Origin: Streptomyces sp. TRM70350
GTDB lineage: Bacteria > Actinomycetota > Actinomycetes > Streptomycetales > Streptomycetaceae
Direction of reading: 5' to 3'
Assembly: GCF_019219825.1 (NCBI RefSeq)
Contig: NZ_JAHUXH010000016.1
Coordinates: 1-64,000 of the forward strand
DNA length: 64,000 nt
The position numbers and the translations under genes were made by a program. A model generated the notes under the pieces. That model was given only the letters and a program-made list of their open reading frames with translations, had not been told where the DNA came from and made no database searches. Shown one piece after another: positions 8,048 to 16,405 of the stretch. How positions within the stretch are numbered: the stretch's first letter is position 1; each line of letters begins with the position of its first letter.

Positions 8048-9136
8048 ATGAACGGCCGTGTACTCCACGTCGTCGGCACCCGACCGAACTTCGTCAAGGC
8101 CGCCCCGGTCGTGGCCGCGCTGCGCACGGCGGGCTGCGACCAGGTCCTGGTGCACACCGGTCAGCACTACGACGAACGGATGTCGGACATCTTCTTCCGG
8201 CAACTGGGCCTGCCCGAGCCGGACACCGATCTGGGCGTCGGCTCCGGCAGCCACGCCCGGCAGACGGCGGACCTCCTCGTCGCCCTGGAGGGTGAGCTGT
8301 CCGCCCGCGACCCCGCCCTCGTGATGGTCTACGGGGACGTCAACTCGACGCTGGCGGCCGCCCTGGTCGCCGCCAAGCTGGGCATGCCGCTCGCCCATGT
8401 GGAGGCGGGCCTGCGCAGCTTCGACATGGCGATGCCGGAGGAGGTCAACCGGCGCCTGGTCGACCAGCTGGCCGAGCTGCTGTTCGCCACCAGCCCCGAG
8501 GCGGTCGGCCATCTCGCCCGGGAGGGGGCCGACCCCGCTCGGGTGCATCTGGTCGGCAACCCCATGATCGACACCCTGCTCACCCACCTGGACCACTTCG
8601 ACCCGGCCGCCGCCCGCGCCGCGTACGGGCTGCCCGAGCGCTACGGCGTGGTCACCCTGCACCGCCCCGCCAACGTCGACGACCCCGAGGCGGCCGAGGC
8701 GGCCGCCCGCGCCCTCACCGAGGCGGCCCGGCTCCTCGACCTCGCCGTACCCCTGCACCCGCGCGGCCGGGCGGCGCTCGGCGCCGCGGGCCTGGACGGC
8801 GCGCCGGGCGTCCACATCCTCGACCCGCTGGGCTACGTCGAGTTCATGAGCCTGGTGCGCGGCGCCGCGGCCGTCATCACCGACTCGGGCGGCGTCCAGG
8901 AGGAGACCACCGTCCTGGGCGTTCCCTGCCTGACCCTGCGCACCACCACCGAACGCCCGGTCACCGTCACCCACGGCACCAACCGGCTCGTCGGGCACGC
9001 CGAACTCGTCCCCGCGCTGCGCAAGGTGCTGGACGGCGGACAGCCACCGCCCGACGAGGGCCCGCCGCTGTGGGACGGACGGGCCGGGGCCCGGATCGCC
9101 GCCGAGGTCACCCGCTGGCTGGACCACCATGTCTGA
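8048..9136 (+). CDS. wecB: Non-hydrolysing UDP-N-acetylglucosamine 2-epimerase
   Basis: A 362-residue cytoplasmic enzyme converting UDP-GlcNAc to UDP-ManNAc. Family motifs are all present: GTRPNFVKAAPV near the start, TGQHYDERMSDIFF, GDVNSTLAAALVAAKLGMP, HVEAGLRSFD followed by MPEEVNRRLVDQLA, LHPRGR, and the UDP-binding ITDSGGVQEETTVLGVPC. Length matches the family (about 360-380). The ATG at 8048 follows GGAGAAGG. It begins a plus-strand operon whose next gene overlaps it by 8 bp. With the WecC-type dehydrogenase on the opposite strand it predicts a two-step route to UDP-ManNAcA. Confidence 0.92.
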   Translation: MNGRVLHVVGTRPNFVKAAPVVAALRTAGCDQVLVHTGQHYDERMSDIFFRQLGLPEPDTDLGVGSGSHARQTADLLVALEGELSARDPALVMVYGDVNSTLAAALVAAKLGMPLAHVEAGLRSFDMAMPEEVNRRLVDQLAELLFATSPEAVGHLAREGADPARVHLVGNPMIDTLLTHLDHFDPAAARAAYGLPERYGVVTLHRPANVDDPEAAEAAARALTEAARLLDLAVPLHPRGRAALGAAGLDGAPGVHILDPLGYVEFMSLVRGAAAVITDSGGVQEETTVLGVPCLTLRTTTERPVTVTHGTNRLVGHAELVPALRKVLDGGQPPPDEGPPLWDGRAGARIAAEVTRWLDHHV

Positions 9137-9758
9137 ACTCACCCGCGCCTACTGGGACACCCGCCACCGCGTGCACGACGACCTCGCGTCCGGCGGCCAC
9201 ATCGGCCTGGACCGCGCGGGCAACGAGATCTTCTACGCGCTGCGGCTCGGCACCCTGCTCCCGCTGATCGGCGACCTGGCCGACGAGTCGGCCCCGCTGT
9301 TCGTGCTCGACGCGGGCTGCGGCAAGGGGCACTTCGCCCGCGCCCTGGCCCGCTGCGGCCACCGCGTCGACGCCTTCGACGCGAGCGAGGAGGCCGTCGC
9401 GCACGCCCGCGCCCGGGGCGGCCGCCCGCGCTACGACGTCGCCGCCCTCGACGAGTGGCGCAGCCCCTGGCTGTACGACGTCGTGCTCTGCGTCGACGTC
9501 CTCTTCCACGTCCTCGACGACGAGGAGTGGGCGACCGGCCTGCGGAACCTCGCCTCACTCGTGCGGATCACCGGACGGCTGATCCTCACCGACGAGGACA
9601 TCGGCACCCGCCGGCCGCGCGGCGACTACATCCTGCACCGCCCCACCGCCGAGTACACCGCGCTGCTCGAACCCCTCGGCCTGCGGCACACCCTGTTCAC
9701 CCCGTACGGCTTCCGCGAGAACGAGGTCGGCTTCCACGTCTTCACGAGGACCCGCTGA
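9129..9758 (+). CDS. Class I SAM-dependent methyltransferase
   Basis: A 209-residue methyltransferase. Motif I is VLDAGCGKGHFARALA near residue 60, motif II VDAFDASEEAV, and the post-motif region YDVVLCVDVLFHVLDD is of the Methyltransf_11/23 type. The ATG at 9129 overlaps the epimerase stop by 8 bp and its own TGA shares a base with the start of the next gene, so the genes are translationally coupled. In a glycan operon it probably O- or N-methylates a sugar or a capping group; the substrate is not visible from the sequence. Confidence 0.85.
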   Translation: MSELTRAYWDTRHRVHDDLASGGHIGLDRAGNEIFYALRLGTLLPLIGDLADESAPLFVLDAGCGKGHFARALARCGHRVDAFDASEEAVAHARARGGRPRYDVAALDEWRSPWLYDVVLCVDVLFHVLDDEEWATGLRNLASLVRITGRLILTDEDIGTRRPRGDYILHRPTAEYTALLEPLGLRHTLFTPYGFRENEVGFHVFTRTR

Positions 9759-11692
9759 TGCGCCTGACCGATCTGCTCCACCCCCACCTCGACGGCGTCA
9801 CCACCGTCGTCGACGCCACCGACGGCGGGCTCGACCTGGAGCCCTATCTGCACCTCCCCGGCGACATCGCCCTGCACCACGGCGAACGGGACATCGGCGA
9901 GAACGAGTTGGTGCTCGTCTCGTACGGCCCCGATCCGGCGCTGCACGGCACCGAGACCGACTGTCTCGCCGTGCTGCACCGGATGCGCCCCGGCGGCCGC
10001 GGCCTGGTCCTCTTCGGCCACCCCGGGCCCGAACTTCCCTACCACCGGCTCATCGACGCCCTGGTGACCCACCACTGCCAGGTGCTGCGCGCCGCCCCGC
10101 TCGACTACGAGCACCTGCACGCGGGCGCGGTGTTCGTCCGCACCGACGAACTCCTGCCGCCCCACGACTGGTCCGGCCGCCCCGTCCCGGCGGAGGGCTT
10201 CGCCACCGCGCTGCGGATCGCCGACGAGTACGTCCTCGCCGACCTCGTCTCGCGGTCGCTGCGGGCCCGGCTGCTGGACCTGGAACGCGACGCCGAGGAG
10301 GCGGAACGCGCCCGGGGGCCCGTCCACGAGGACGGCCTCGCCGAGCGTCTCGCCGCCGCCGTACGGGAGAAGGACCGGCTGGCGGCCGCCCTGCACAGGG
10401 CCCGGGACCGGGTCGGTCTGCTGGAGGCACGCGTGGCCATGCTGGAGGGCTCCACCTCGCTGCGGGTGGGGCGGGCCCTGGTGTCGGCGGCCCGCTCGCC
10501 CCGGCACGCGGCACCACGGCTGCCCCGCGAGCTGTACGGGCTGTGGCGGGCGCGGGCGAAGCCGGGGTCCGCGTCGGCGAGCGCGGGGGCGGGAGTGCGG
10601 GAGCTGTACGGGCGGTGGCGCGGGCGGGTGACGTCGCGTTCCGCGTCGTCGCGTACGGCGCCGGAGTGGCGGGTGACGTCGCGTTCCACGTCGTCGCGTA
10701 CGCCATCGCGGCGCACCGCGCCGGAGACGGCCGTGCGGGAGGCCGTGCCGGACGGGCGGATGCACCTCGCCCACCGCGCGTTCGCCTCCCTGCCCCGCGA
10801 CCGGCTGGTGATCACCGGCGTGCTCACCGAGGCCACCGCCGCGGACCTCGCGGCGGACGCCGTGGTCAACCGGGCGCTGCCGCACGACGGCCGGCTGGTC
10901 GTGCAGCGCACCGACCCGGACGCCCTGGTCGTCCAGCTGAGCGCCTGCACGGGCGACGGCCCCTGGTCGCTCACGGGCACCGGACTCGCCCCCGACCTCG
11001 ACCGGAGGCTGGCCGAACTGATCACCGAGACCCGGGCGGCGGGCCGCTCCTGCCTGCTGTGGCGGGACGGCCCGGCCTCGGCGGCCCCCGGGCTCACCCG
11101 GCTCGCCTGGGACGCCGTCCTCGACGCGGACGCCGGTGTGCGGCTGGCGAGCCTGGACCCGGCGGCGGACGGCAGAGAGCGCCTGCGCGAGGTGTTCCGC
11201 GCGGACAGCACCCGGGTCCGCCTGTCGCAGCTGGCCCGCCGCGTCGGCGCCCCCGACCCGCTGGACGAACGCCGGGTCTGCGTGCTGGCCGCCCCACAGG
11301 ACCGGGCCGACATCGCCCGGCTCACCGCCCAGGTGCTGGGCCAGAGACACCGGCCCGCCGAGGTCGTCGTACCCGACCCCACCGGACTCGACGAACTCAC
11401 CGCCGCCGGCTTGACCGTACGCACCGGCGACCCCCTCGCCCCCTGGGTCGCCGACTGGACCGACCTCACCGAGGACCGCCCGGACACCCTGCTGCTCGAC
11501 CTGATGTGCGCGCAGGAGTACTCCGGCGCCGACGCGGTGGGCAGCACGCCCGCCGCCGACGACTACACCTTCGTCCCCGAACTGCGCCCCCTCCTGGTGC
11601 GCCGTTCGCTGCTGGCGTCCGGCGCGCCGCCCGAGACCTGGGCGCGGCACGGGCACCGCCTGTTCGCCTGGTGCGGGAAGGAGCCGACATGA
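9758..11692 (+). CDS. 644-residue composite protein: methyltransferase-like N-terminus, coiled coil, degenerate GT2-like C-terminus
   Basis: The ATG at 9758 overlaps the preceding TGA; upstream in-frame extension would lie inside the methyltransferase gene. Residues 1-165 look like a Rossmann methyltransferase that has lost the glycine-rich motif I (IGENELVLVSYGP, then LHRMRPGGRGLVLFG). About 170-250 is charged coiled coil ending in VAMLEGSTSLRVGRALV, a phrase typical of glycan-biosynthesis proteins. About 255-335 is an Arg/Ser-rich repeated linker. The C-terminal 300 residues include RRVCVLAAPQDRADIARL and MCAQEYSGADAVG with LLVRRSLLASG, resembling a GT2 domain without clear DxD metal ligands. 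It may be a scaffold or a very divergent transferase. The downstream gene overlaps by 4 bp. Confidence 0.6.
   Translation: MRLTDLLHPHLDGVTTVVDATDGGLDLEPYLHLPGDIALHHGERDIGENELVLVSYGPDPALHGTETDCLAVLHRMRPGGRGLVLFGHPGPELPYHRLIDALVTHHCQVLRAAPLDYEHLHAGAVFVRTDELLPPHDWSGRPVPAEGFATALRIADEYVLADLVSRSLRARLLDLERDAEEAERARGPVHEDGLAERLAAAVREKDRLAAALHRARDRVGLLEARVAMLEGSTSLRVGRALVSAARSPRHAAPRLPRELYGLWRARAKPGSASASAGAGVRELYGRWRGRVTSRSASSRTAPEWRVTSRSTSSRTPSRRTAPETAVREAVPDGRMHLAHRAFASLPRDRLVITGVLTEATAADLAADAVVNRALPHDGRLVVQRTDPDALVVQLSACTGDGPWSLTGTGLAPDLDRRLAELITETRAAGRSCLLWRDGPASAAPGLTRLAWDAVLDADAGVRLASLDPAADGRERLREVFRADSTRVRLSQLARRVGAPDPLDERRVCVLAAPQDRADIARLTAQVLGQRHRPAEVVVPDPTGLDELTAAGLTVRTGDPLAPWVADWTDLTEDRPDTLLLDLMCAQEYSGADAVGSTPAADDYTFVPELRPLLVRRSLLASGAPPETWARHGHRLFAWCGKEPT
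10528..10735 (+). repeat. Intragenic tandem duplications in the composite protein
   Basis: Two duplications lie side by side within the linker-coding part of the 9758 gene. A GAGCTGTACGGG block at about 10530 recurs at about 10600 (protein RELYG-WR). A 45-bp unit beginning GCGGGTGACGTCGCG starts at 10624 and again at 10669, giving near-identical 15-residue units (VTSRSASSRTAPEWR and VTSRSTSSRTPSRRT). Both keep the frame, so the linker has grown by slippage or unequal exchange. Confidence 0.75.
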
Positions 11693-13872
11693 GCCGGACA
11701 CTGAACGCGCTCGTCTACGGCGACGTTGACCTCAATCTCATCGACGGCTCCGCGGTCTGGGCCCAGTCCACGGTGCAGGCACTGTCGCGGGCCGGCTGCC
11801 GGACCCGGCTCGTCCTCAAGGCCCCCGTGCGCACCGAGCGGCTGATCGAGCCGCTGGCCGGACTGCCCGGGGTCACGGTCGTGCGCCCCTACGAGGAACG
11901 GCTGCTGCCCGGACAGGCCGACCGGCCGCTGTCGCCCGTGCAGGCCTCGCAGGTGCTCGCAGGGCTCGACGAGGACGAGCCCTGCGACCTGCTGGTGCTG
12001 CGCGGACGGCGACTGGTCGGGCGGGTCGTCGCCGACGGCGGCTTCGAGGGGCGGATCTGGGCCTACCTCACCGACATCCCGCAGTCGGCGGCCGAGATGA
12101 CCGAGGGGGCCCGCGCGGAACTCACCCGCATCGCCGAGGCCTCCCAGCGGCTGCTGTGCCAGACGGAGGAACTGCGCTGCCTGTTGGAGACCTGGGTGCC
12201 CGAGGCCTGCGGCAAGTGCGTGCTCAGCCCGCCCGCCGTCCCCGAACCGGACGTCCCGGTGCCGGAGCACGAGCGCCCCCACGATCCCTTCCGGCTCGTC
12301 TACACCGGCAAGTTCGCCCCCCTGTGGAACACCCTGCCCATGACCCGTCTGCCGGCCCTGCTCGCCGGACGGGGCGTCCGGGCGGAACTGCACGCCGTCG
12401 GCGACAAGATCCACCACGACCCCTCGCGTCCGGACTTCCAGCCCGCCATGGCCCGGGCGCTGGCCGTCACCCCGGGCGTCGAGCACCACGGCGGGCAGCC
12501 CCGCGAGGAGGCCATGCGCATCGCCGCCGACTGCGACCTCGGCCTCGGCTGGCGTGAGCCCGCCCTCGACGCCAGCCTCGAACTGTCCACCAAGGTCCTG
12601 GAGTTCGGCGCCCTCGGACTGCCCGTCGTCCTCAACCGCACCCCCGCCCACGAGGCGCTGCTCGGCGCCGACTACCCGCTGTACGTGCCCGGACGCGCCG
12701 GACTGGACGACGCCGTCGAGGCGGTCACCCGTGCCGTGCGCGAGCCCGAGGCCCGGCGGCTCGCCGCCGACCGCTGCCGTGCCGCCGCCGCCCGCTACAC
12801 CCTCCAGGCGGCGGCCGACCGCTGGCGCGCCCAGCTCGAGAAGGCCTTCCCCGAAGCACCGGCCGCCGTCGCCGCCCGGCCGCGGCCGCTGCGGGTCGGT
12901 GTCGCGGGCCACGACCTGAAGTTCCTCTCCCGGCTCCTCGACCACTTCCGTACGCTGCCCGGTCTCGACGTACGCGTCGACGCCTGGCAGGCGCTCGCCC
13001 GCCACGATCCGGCCGCGAGCCGGGAACTCGCCGACTGGGCCGATGTCGTGGTCGTCGAGTGGTGCGGCCCGGCCGCCGTCTGGTACAGCCGCCACAAGCG
13101 GCAGGGCAGCCGGCTGATCATCCGGCTGCACCGCTTCGAACTGGACGCCGAGTGGCCCCGGCAGGTCGACATCGACGCCGTCGACCAGGTGATCTGCGTC
13201 AGCTCGTACTACGCCCGCCGCACCCTGGAGCACACCGGCTGGCCGGAGTCCAAGGTCACCGTCATCCCGAACTGGGTGGACACCGACCAGCTCGACCGCC
13301 CCAAGGCGCCCGGCGCCCGCTTCCGCCTCGGGATGATCGGCATCGCGCCCAGCCGCAAACGCCTCGACCTGGGCCTGGACGTGCTGGAGGCGCTGCGCGC
13401 CCGGGACCGCCGCTGGCATCTCTCGGTGAAGTCCAAGCCGCCCTGGGAGTACTGGTGGATCTGGAACAAGCCCGAGGAGCGCGCGCACTACGACGCCGTA
13501 CTGCGCCGCATGCAGACCTCGCCGCTGCTCGAAGGTGCCGTCGTCTTCGACGAGTTCGGCGCGGACGTGGCGAGCTGGCTGCGGCGCGTCGGACATGTCC
13601 TGTCCACCAGCGACGACGAGAGCTTCCACCTCGCCCCGGCCGAGGGCATGGCCTCCGCCGCCGTCCCCGCGCTGCTGCCGTGGCCCGGGGCGGACGAGAT
13701 CTACGACCGGCGCTGGATCCACCAGGACCCCGAGACGATGGCGAACGCGGTCGCCGAACTGGACGAGGAGGGCTGGCGGGACACCGGGCGGCTGGCCCGC
13801 ACCCAGGTGCGGGAACAGTTCTCGCTGCACCGGGTGGCCCGGGACTGGACGGAGCTGCTGGTGTCCGGCTGA
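11689..13872 (+). CDS. Bimodular protein with two fused GT-B glycosyltransferases
   Basis: A 727-residue protein starting at ATG 11689, which overlaps the previous stop (ATGA). Module 1 (about 1-395) runs from LNALVYGDVDLNLIDGSAVW through the donor half FRLVYTGKFAPLWNTLPM to LSTKVLEFGALGLPVVL. Module 2 (about 400-727) starts at LRVGVAGHDLKFLSRLLDHF, has SSYYARRTLEHTGWPESKV followed by VIPNWVDTDQLDRP, then LGMIGIAPSRKRLDLGLDVL, and ends in a donor motif around FHLAPAEGMASAAVPALL. Both are GT4-like. Fused transferases often add two successive sugars; that inference is untested. It ends the plus-strand operon, convergent with the methyltransferase at 13876. Confidence 0.82.
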   Translation: MSRTLNALVYGDVDLNLIDGSAVWAQSTVQALSRAGCRTRLVLKAPVRTERLIEPLAGLPGVTVVRPYEERLLPGQADRPLSPVQASQVLAGLDEDEPCDLLVLRGRRLVGRVVADGGFEGRIWAYLTDIPQSAAEMTEGARAELTRIAEASQRLLCQTEELRCLLETWVPEACGKCVLSPPAVPEPDVPVPEHERPHDPFRLVYTGKFAPLWNTLPMTRLPALLAGRGVRAELHAVGDKIHHDPSRPDFQPAMARALAVTPGVEHHGGQPREEAMRIAADCDLGLGWREPALDASLELSTKVLEFGALGLPVVLNRTPAHEALLGADYPLYVPGRAGLDDAVEAVTRAVREPEARRLAADRCRAAAARYTLQAAADRWRAQLEKAFPEAPAAVAARPRPLRVGVAGHDLKFLSRLLDHFRTLPGLDVRVDAWQALARHDPAASRELADWADVVVVEWCGPAAVWYSRHKRQGSRLIIRLHRFELDAEWPRQVDIDAVDQVICVSSYYARRTLEHTGWPESKVTVIPNWVDTDQLDRPKAPGARFRLGMIGIAPSRKRLDLGLDVLEALRARDRRWHLSVKSKPPWEYWWIWNKPEERAHYDAVLRRMQTSPLLEGAVVFDEFGADVASWLRRVGHVLSTSDDESFHLAPAEGMASAAVPALLPWPGADEIYDRRWIHQDPETMANAVAELDEEGWRDTGRLARTQVREQFSLHRVARDWTELLVSG

Positions 13873-13875
13873 TTT

Positions 13876-14595
13876 TCAGGGCTGGGGTTCGGGTTTCACG
13901 ACCCGGAACGCGAACTGGCCGCAGTACGTGAGCTTGCGCAGGTTCACCAGCGCCGCCCGCCGCCCGGTGTCCTTCGCCCAGCTGTCGATCTCGGCGTTGA
14001 GCGGGGACTCCTGGTCCCAGTGGCGCCCGTACCCCGTGTTCCGCCCGCCGTCGTAGGACCGCATGATCAGCGTCACCCCGTCCAGGGACGGCCGGATCTC
14101 CTGCAGAGCCAGCCCGGCCTCCTCGACCAGCACCCGGAATCCGTACGGCGTGTAGTTCCACAGGCTGAAGGAGTGGTACGGCTCGAACTGGGACGTACTG
14201 CCGATGAGCAGCCCGCCCGGCCGCAGCACCCGGCCGACCTCCGCCAGCAGCTCACGCGGGCGCGAGACGTGCTCGAAGACCTGGTGCGAGTAGATCAGCG
14301 GCACGGACTCCGAGCGGAACGGCAGGCGGACACCGTCGAAGTGGACCAGCTGAGCACCGTCGGGCCGGTGCTGCCGGGCCTCCGGAGAGTCCCGGATGTC
14401 GACTCCGACCCACCGCACTTTCGGATCGTGTCCGCGGAACAGCGCGACGGAGGTGCCCCGCCCGCACCCGAGGTCGACCACCCGGTCCGGCGCGTCCGGC
14501 GAGGTCATGACCTCGTCGAGGTAGTAGCGGGACGTGACCTGGCGGGCGTGGTCGTCGGGGATGCAGTCGCGCATGAGGTCCCACAGGGTCGCCAT
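13876..14595 (-). CDS. Class I SAM-dependent methyltransferase
   Basis: A 239-residue methyltransferase of the Methyltransf_11 type. Motif I DRVVDLGCGRGTSVALF is near residue 38, the acidic motif II is VRWVGVDIRDSPEA, and motif IV/V is VPLIYSHQVFEHVSRP with VGRVLRPGGLLIGSTSQ. The C-terminal part (SYDGGRNTGYGRHW) is longer than the minimal fold. It ends 4 bp from the end of the fused glycosyltransferase gene on the opposite strand. It probably belongs to the glycan cluster as a sugar methylase, but its promoter and substrate are not evident. Confidence 0.85.
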   Translation of the reverse strand: MATLWDLMRDCIPDDHARQVTSRYYLDEVMTSPDAPDRVVDLGCGRGTSVALFRGHDPKVRWVGVDIRDSPEARQHRPDGAQLVHFDGVRLPFRSESVPLIYSHQVFEHVSRPRELLAEVGRVLRPGGLLIGSTSQFEPYHSFSLWNYTPYGFRVLVEEAGLALQEIRPSLDGVTLIMRSYDGGRNTGYGRHWDQESPLNAEIDSWAKDTGRRAALVNLRKLTYCGQFAFRVVKPEPQP

Positions 14596-14707
14596 GTGCC
14601 GAGGCTAAGGACGTGCCGCACCCGCGGCCCAGGAGCCGTTCGGCGGTTCGCGACCGCCGCCACCCGGAAGGCGTGACGGCACCGGACCGGACCCGCGGGA
14701 AACGTCC

Positions 14708-15148
14708 TCAGCCCTCCACCCCCACCATCCGCTGCAACAGATCCCGCAGCGTCAGCCGCTCCTGCTCGCTCAGCCCCGCCAGCGGCTCCCGGGCGAAGCG
14801 CAGGGACTCGCGCAGGCTGCGGGCCACCCGGCGGCCCTCGTCCGTCGCCGCCGCCAGCTTCACCCGGCGGTCGGCCGGGTCCGGGCGGCGCTCGACCAGG
14901 CCCCGGGATTCGAGGCGGTCGACGATGCCCGTGACGTTCGAGGGCTCGCACCTGAGCTTGTGCGCCAGCTTGCGCATCGGAAGGGGTTCCAGGCAGAGCA
15001 GGCTGAGCAGCTTCGCCTGGGCGCCGGTCAGCGCGTGCTCGGCGGCCGCCTCCTCGTACTCCTCGTGGTAGCGGGCCACGACCGAGCCGATCAGGTCGAC
15101 GACTTCCATGGTCAGTGCGTCAGGGCGGGCGGGGTGAGGTGTGGCCAT
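14708..15148 (-). CDS. MarR-family transcriptional regulator
   Basis: A 146-residue winged-helix regulator. Helices run from the N-terminal dimer part (VVDLIGSVVARYHEEYEEA) through TGAQAKLLSLLCLEPLPMRK to the recognition segment LAHKLRCEPSNVTGIVDRLE, with the wing at RRPDPADRRVKLAAATDEG. MarR dimers repress divergent or own genes and release DNA on binding phenols, quinones or oxidants. There is no N-terminal Cys in the place used by OhrR. It is divergent from the oxidoreductase at 15273, separated by 124 bp with repeated CTGAAA motifs, so it very likely controls that gene. Confidence 0.88.
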   Translation of the reverse strand: MATPHPARPDALTMEVVDLIGSVVARYHEEYEEAAAEHALTGAQAKLLSLLCLEPLPMRKLAHKLRCEPSNVTGIVDRLESRGLVERRPDPADRRVKLAAATDEGRRVARSLRESLRFAREPLAGLSEQERLTLRDLLQRMVGVEG

Positions 15149-15170
15149 GGTCTCCAGGGTACCCGGTTAC

Positions 15171-15232
15171 TTGACAGCCTGAAATGTTCAAGAGCATGGT
15201 TGTTTCAGGTTCTGAAGTATCACTCGCTGAAA
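15171..15232. promoter_or_regulatory. Divergent promoter/operator region of MarR and the oxidoreductase
   Basis: TTGACA at 15171-15176 is a good -35 candidate for the rightward gene. CTGAAA occurs at 15179-15184, its inverse TTTCAG at 15203-15208, and CTGAAA again at 15227-15232, all at 24-base intervals. MarR proteins bind inverted repeats of about this size, and the outer copies could place a second dimer. The region is markedly richer in A+T than the flanking genes. Confidence 0.5.
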
Positions 15233-15272
15233 CGTCAGCAACGTCTCCCGAAGTACGAGGAAAGCGCACCCC

Positions 15273-16295
15273 ATGACCGACATCCCCGCCCTCCCCGCCG
15301 TCAACCGCGAATGGCACCTGCTCAGCCGCCCCGTCGGCTGGCCCAAGCCCGAGGACTTCGCCCTGGTCGAGTCCCCGATGCCGACACCCGGTGAGGGCCA
15401 GGTGCTGGTGCGGAACCTGTACGTCTCCGTCGACCCCTACATGCGCGGCCGCATGAGCGCCGCCAAGTCCTACGTCGCCCCCTTCGAGCTGGGCAAGGTC
15501 ATGCAGGGCGGCGCCGTCGGCGAGGTCGTCGTCTCCCATGCCGAGGGCCTCTCCGCCGGCGACCACGTCCTGCACTTCTTCGGCTGGCGGGAGTACGCCG
15601 CCGTCGACGCGAAGAACGCCGTCAAGGTCGACCCGCAGGCCGCGCCCCTGTCGACGTACCTCGGCGTCCTCGGCATGACCGGGCTCACCGCGTACGCCGG
15701 TCTGCTGCGCACCGCCGCCTTCAGGGAGGGCGACGCGGTGTTCGTGTCCGGGGCCGCCGGTGCGGTCGGCAGCCAGGTGGGGCAGATCGCGAAGCTGAAG
15801 GGCGCCTCCCGGGTCATCGGGTCCGCCGGGTCCGACGAGAAGGTGGAGCTGCTCCTTGAGGAGTACGGCTTCGACGCCGCCTTCAACTACAAGAACGGGC
15901 CGGTGGGCGAGCAGCTGCGGGCCGCCGCGCCGGACGGGATCGACGTCTACTTCGACAACGTCGGCGGCGATCACCTGGAAGCGGCCGTCGGCTCCCTCAA
16001 CCGGGGCGGCCGGATCGCCGTCTGCGGCATGATCTCCGTCTACAACAACACCGAGCCCGCCCCCGGCCCGAGGAACCTCGCCCGCCTCATCCAGACCCGC
16101 GGCCGCATCGAGGGCTTCCTGGTCGGCGACCACTACGACCTCCAGCCGCAGTTCGTGCAGGAGGTCGGCCCCTGGGTCGCCTCGGGCGCCCTCAAGTACC
16201 GGGAGACCGTCGTCGAGGGCATCGAGAACAACCTGGAGGCCTTCCTCGGCGTCCTGCGCGGCGACAACACCGGCAAGATGATCGTCAAGCTCTGA
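15273..16295 (+). CDS. NADP-dependent MDR-family oxidoreductase (CurA/leukotriene B4 dehydrogenase-like)
   Basis: A 340-residue zinc-free medium-chain reductase that typically reduces enone or quinone double bonds with NADPH. The N-terminal family signature is REWHLLSRPVGWPKPEDFAL, substrate-site YVSVDPYMRGRMS, and the nucleotide fold VFVSGAAGAVGSQVGQIAKL (AxxGxxG) near residue 153, with YFDNVGGDHLEAA and RGRIEGFLVGDHY later. The ATG at 15273 follows GAGGAAAG. It is divergent from a MarR gene and stands 110 bp upstream of an Ohr-type peroxidase, suggesting a role in handling electrophiles and oxidants. Confidence 0.9.
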   Translation: MTDIPALPAVNREWHLLSRPVGWPKPEDFALVESPMPTPGEGQVLVRNLYVSVDPYMRGRMSAAKSYVAPFELGKVMQGGAVGEVVVSHAEGLSAGDHVLHFFGWREYAAVDAKNAVKVDPQAAPLSTYLGVLGMTGLTAYAGLLRTAAFREGDAVFVSGAAGAVGSQVGQIAKLKGASRVIGSAGSDEKVELLLEEYGFDAAFNYKNGPVGEQLRAAAPDGIDVYFDNVGGDHLEAAVGSLNRGGRIAVCGMISVYNNTEPAPGPRNLARLIQTRGRIEGFLVGDHYDLQPQFVQEVGPWVASGALKYRETVVEGIENNLEAFLGVLRGDNTGKMIVKL

Positions 16296-16405
16296 GCCGA
16301 GGGGTGGCGGCCTTCCTTGGCTTTCCGGTATGCGGTAACTTCTTTCCGAAATCGTCCGGGATCGTGGGCGCGAGTCCCGGGCGGACCGAGGAGGAAGAGC
16401 ACCGC

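Noticed and set aside
7652..9142. 496-codon minus-strand frame opposite the epimerase
   Set aside because: Low-complexity Val/Gly/Gln translation antisense to a clear WecB gene; no ribosome site or motif.
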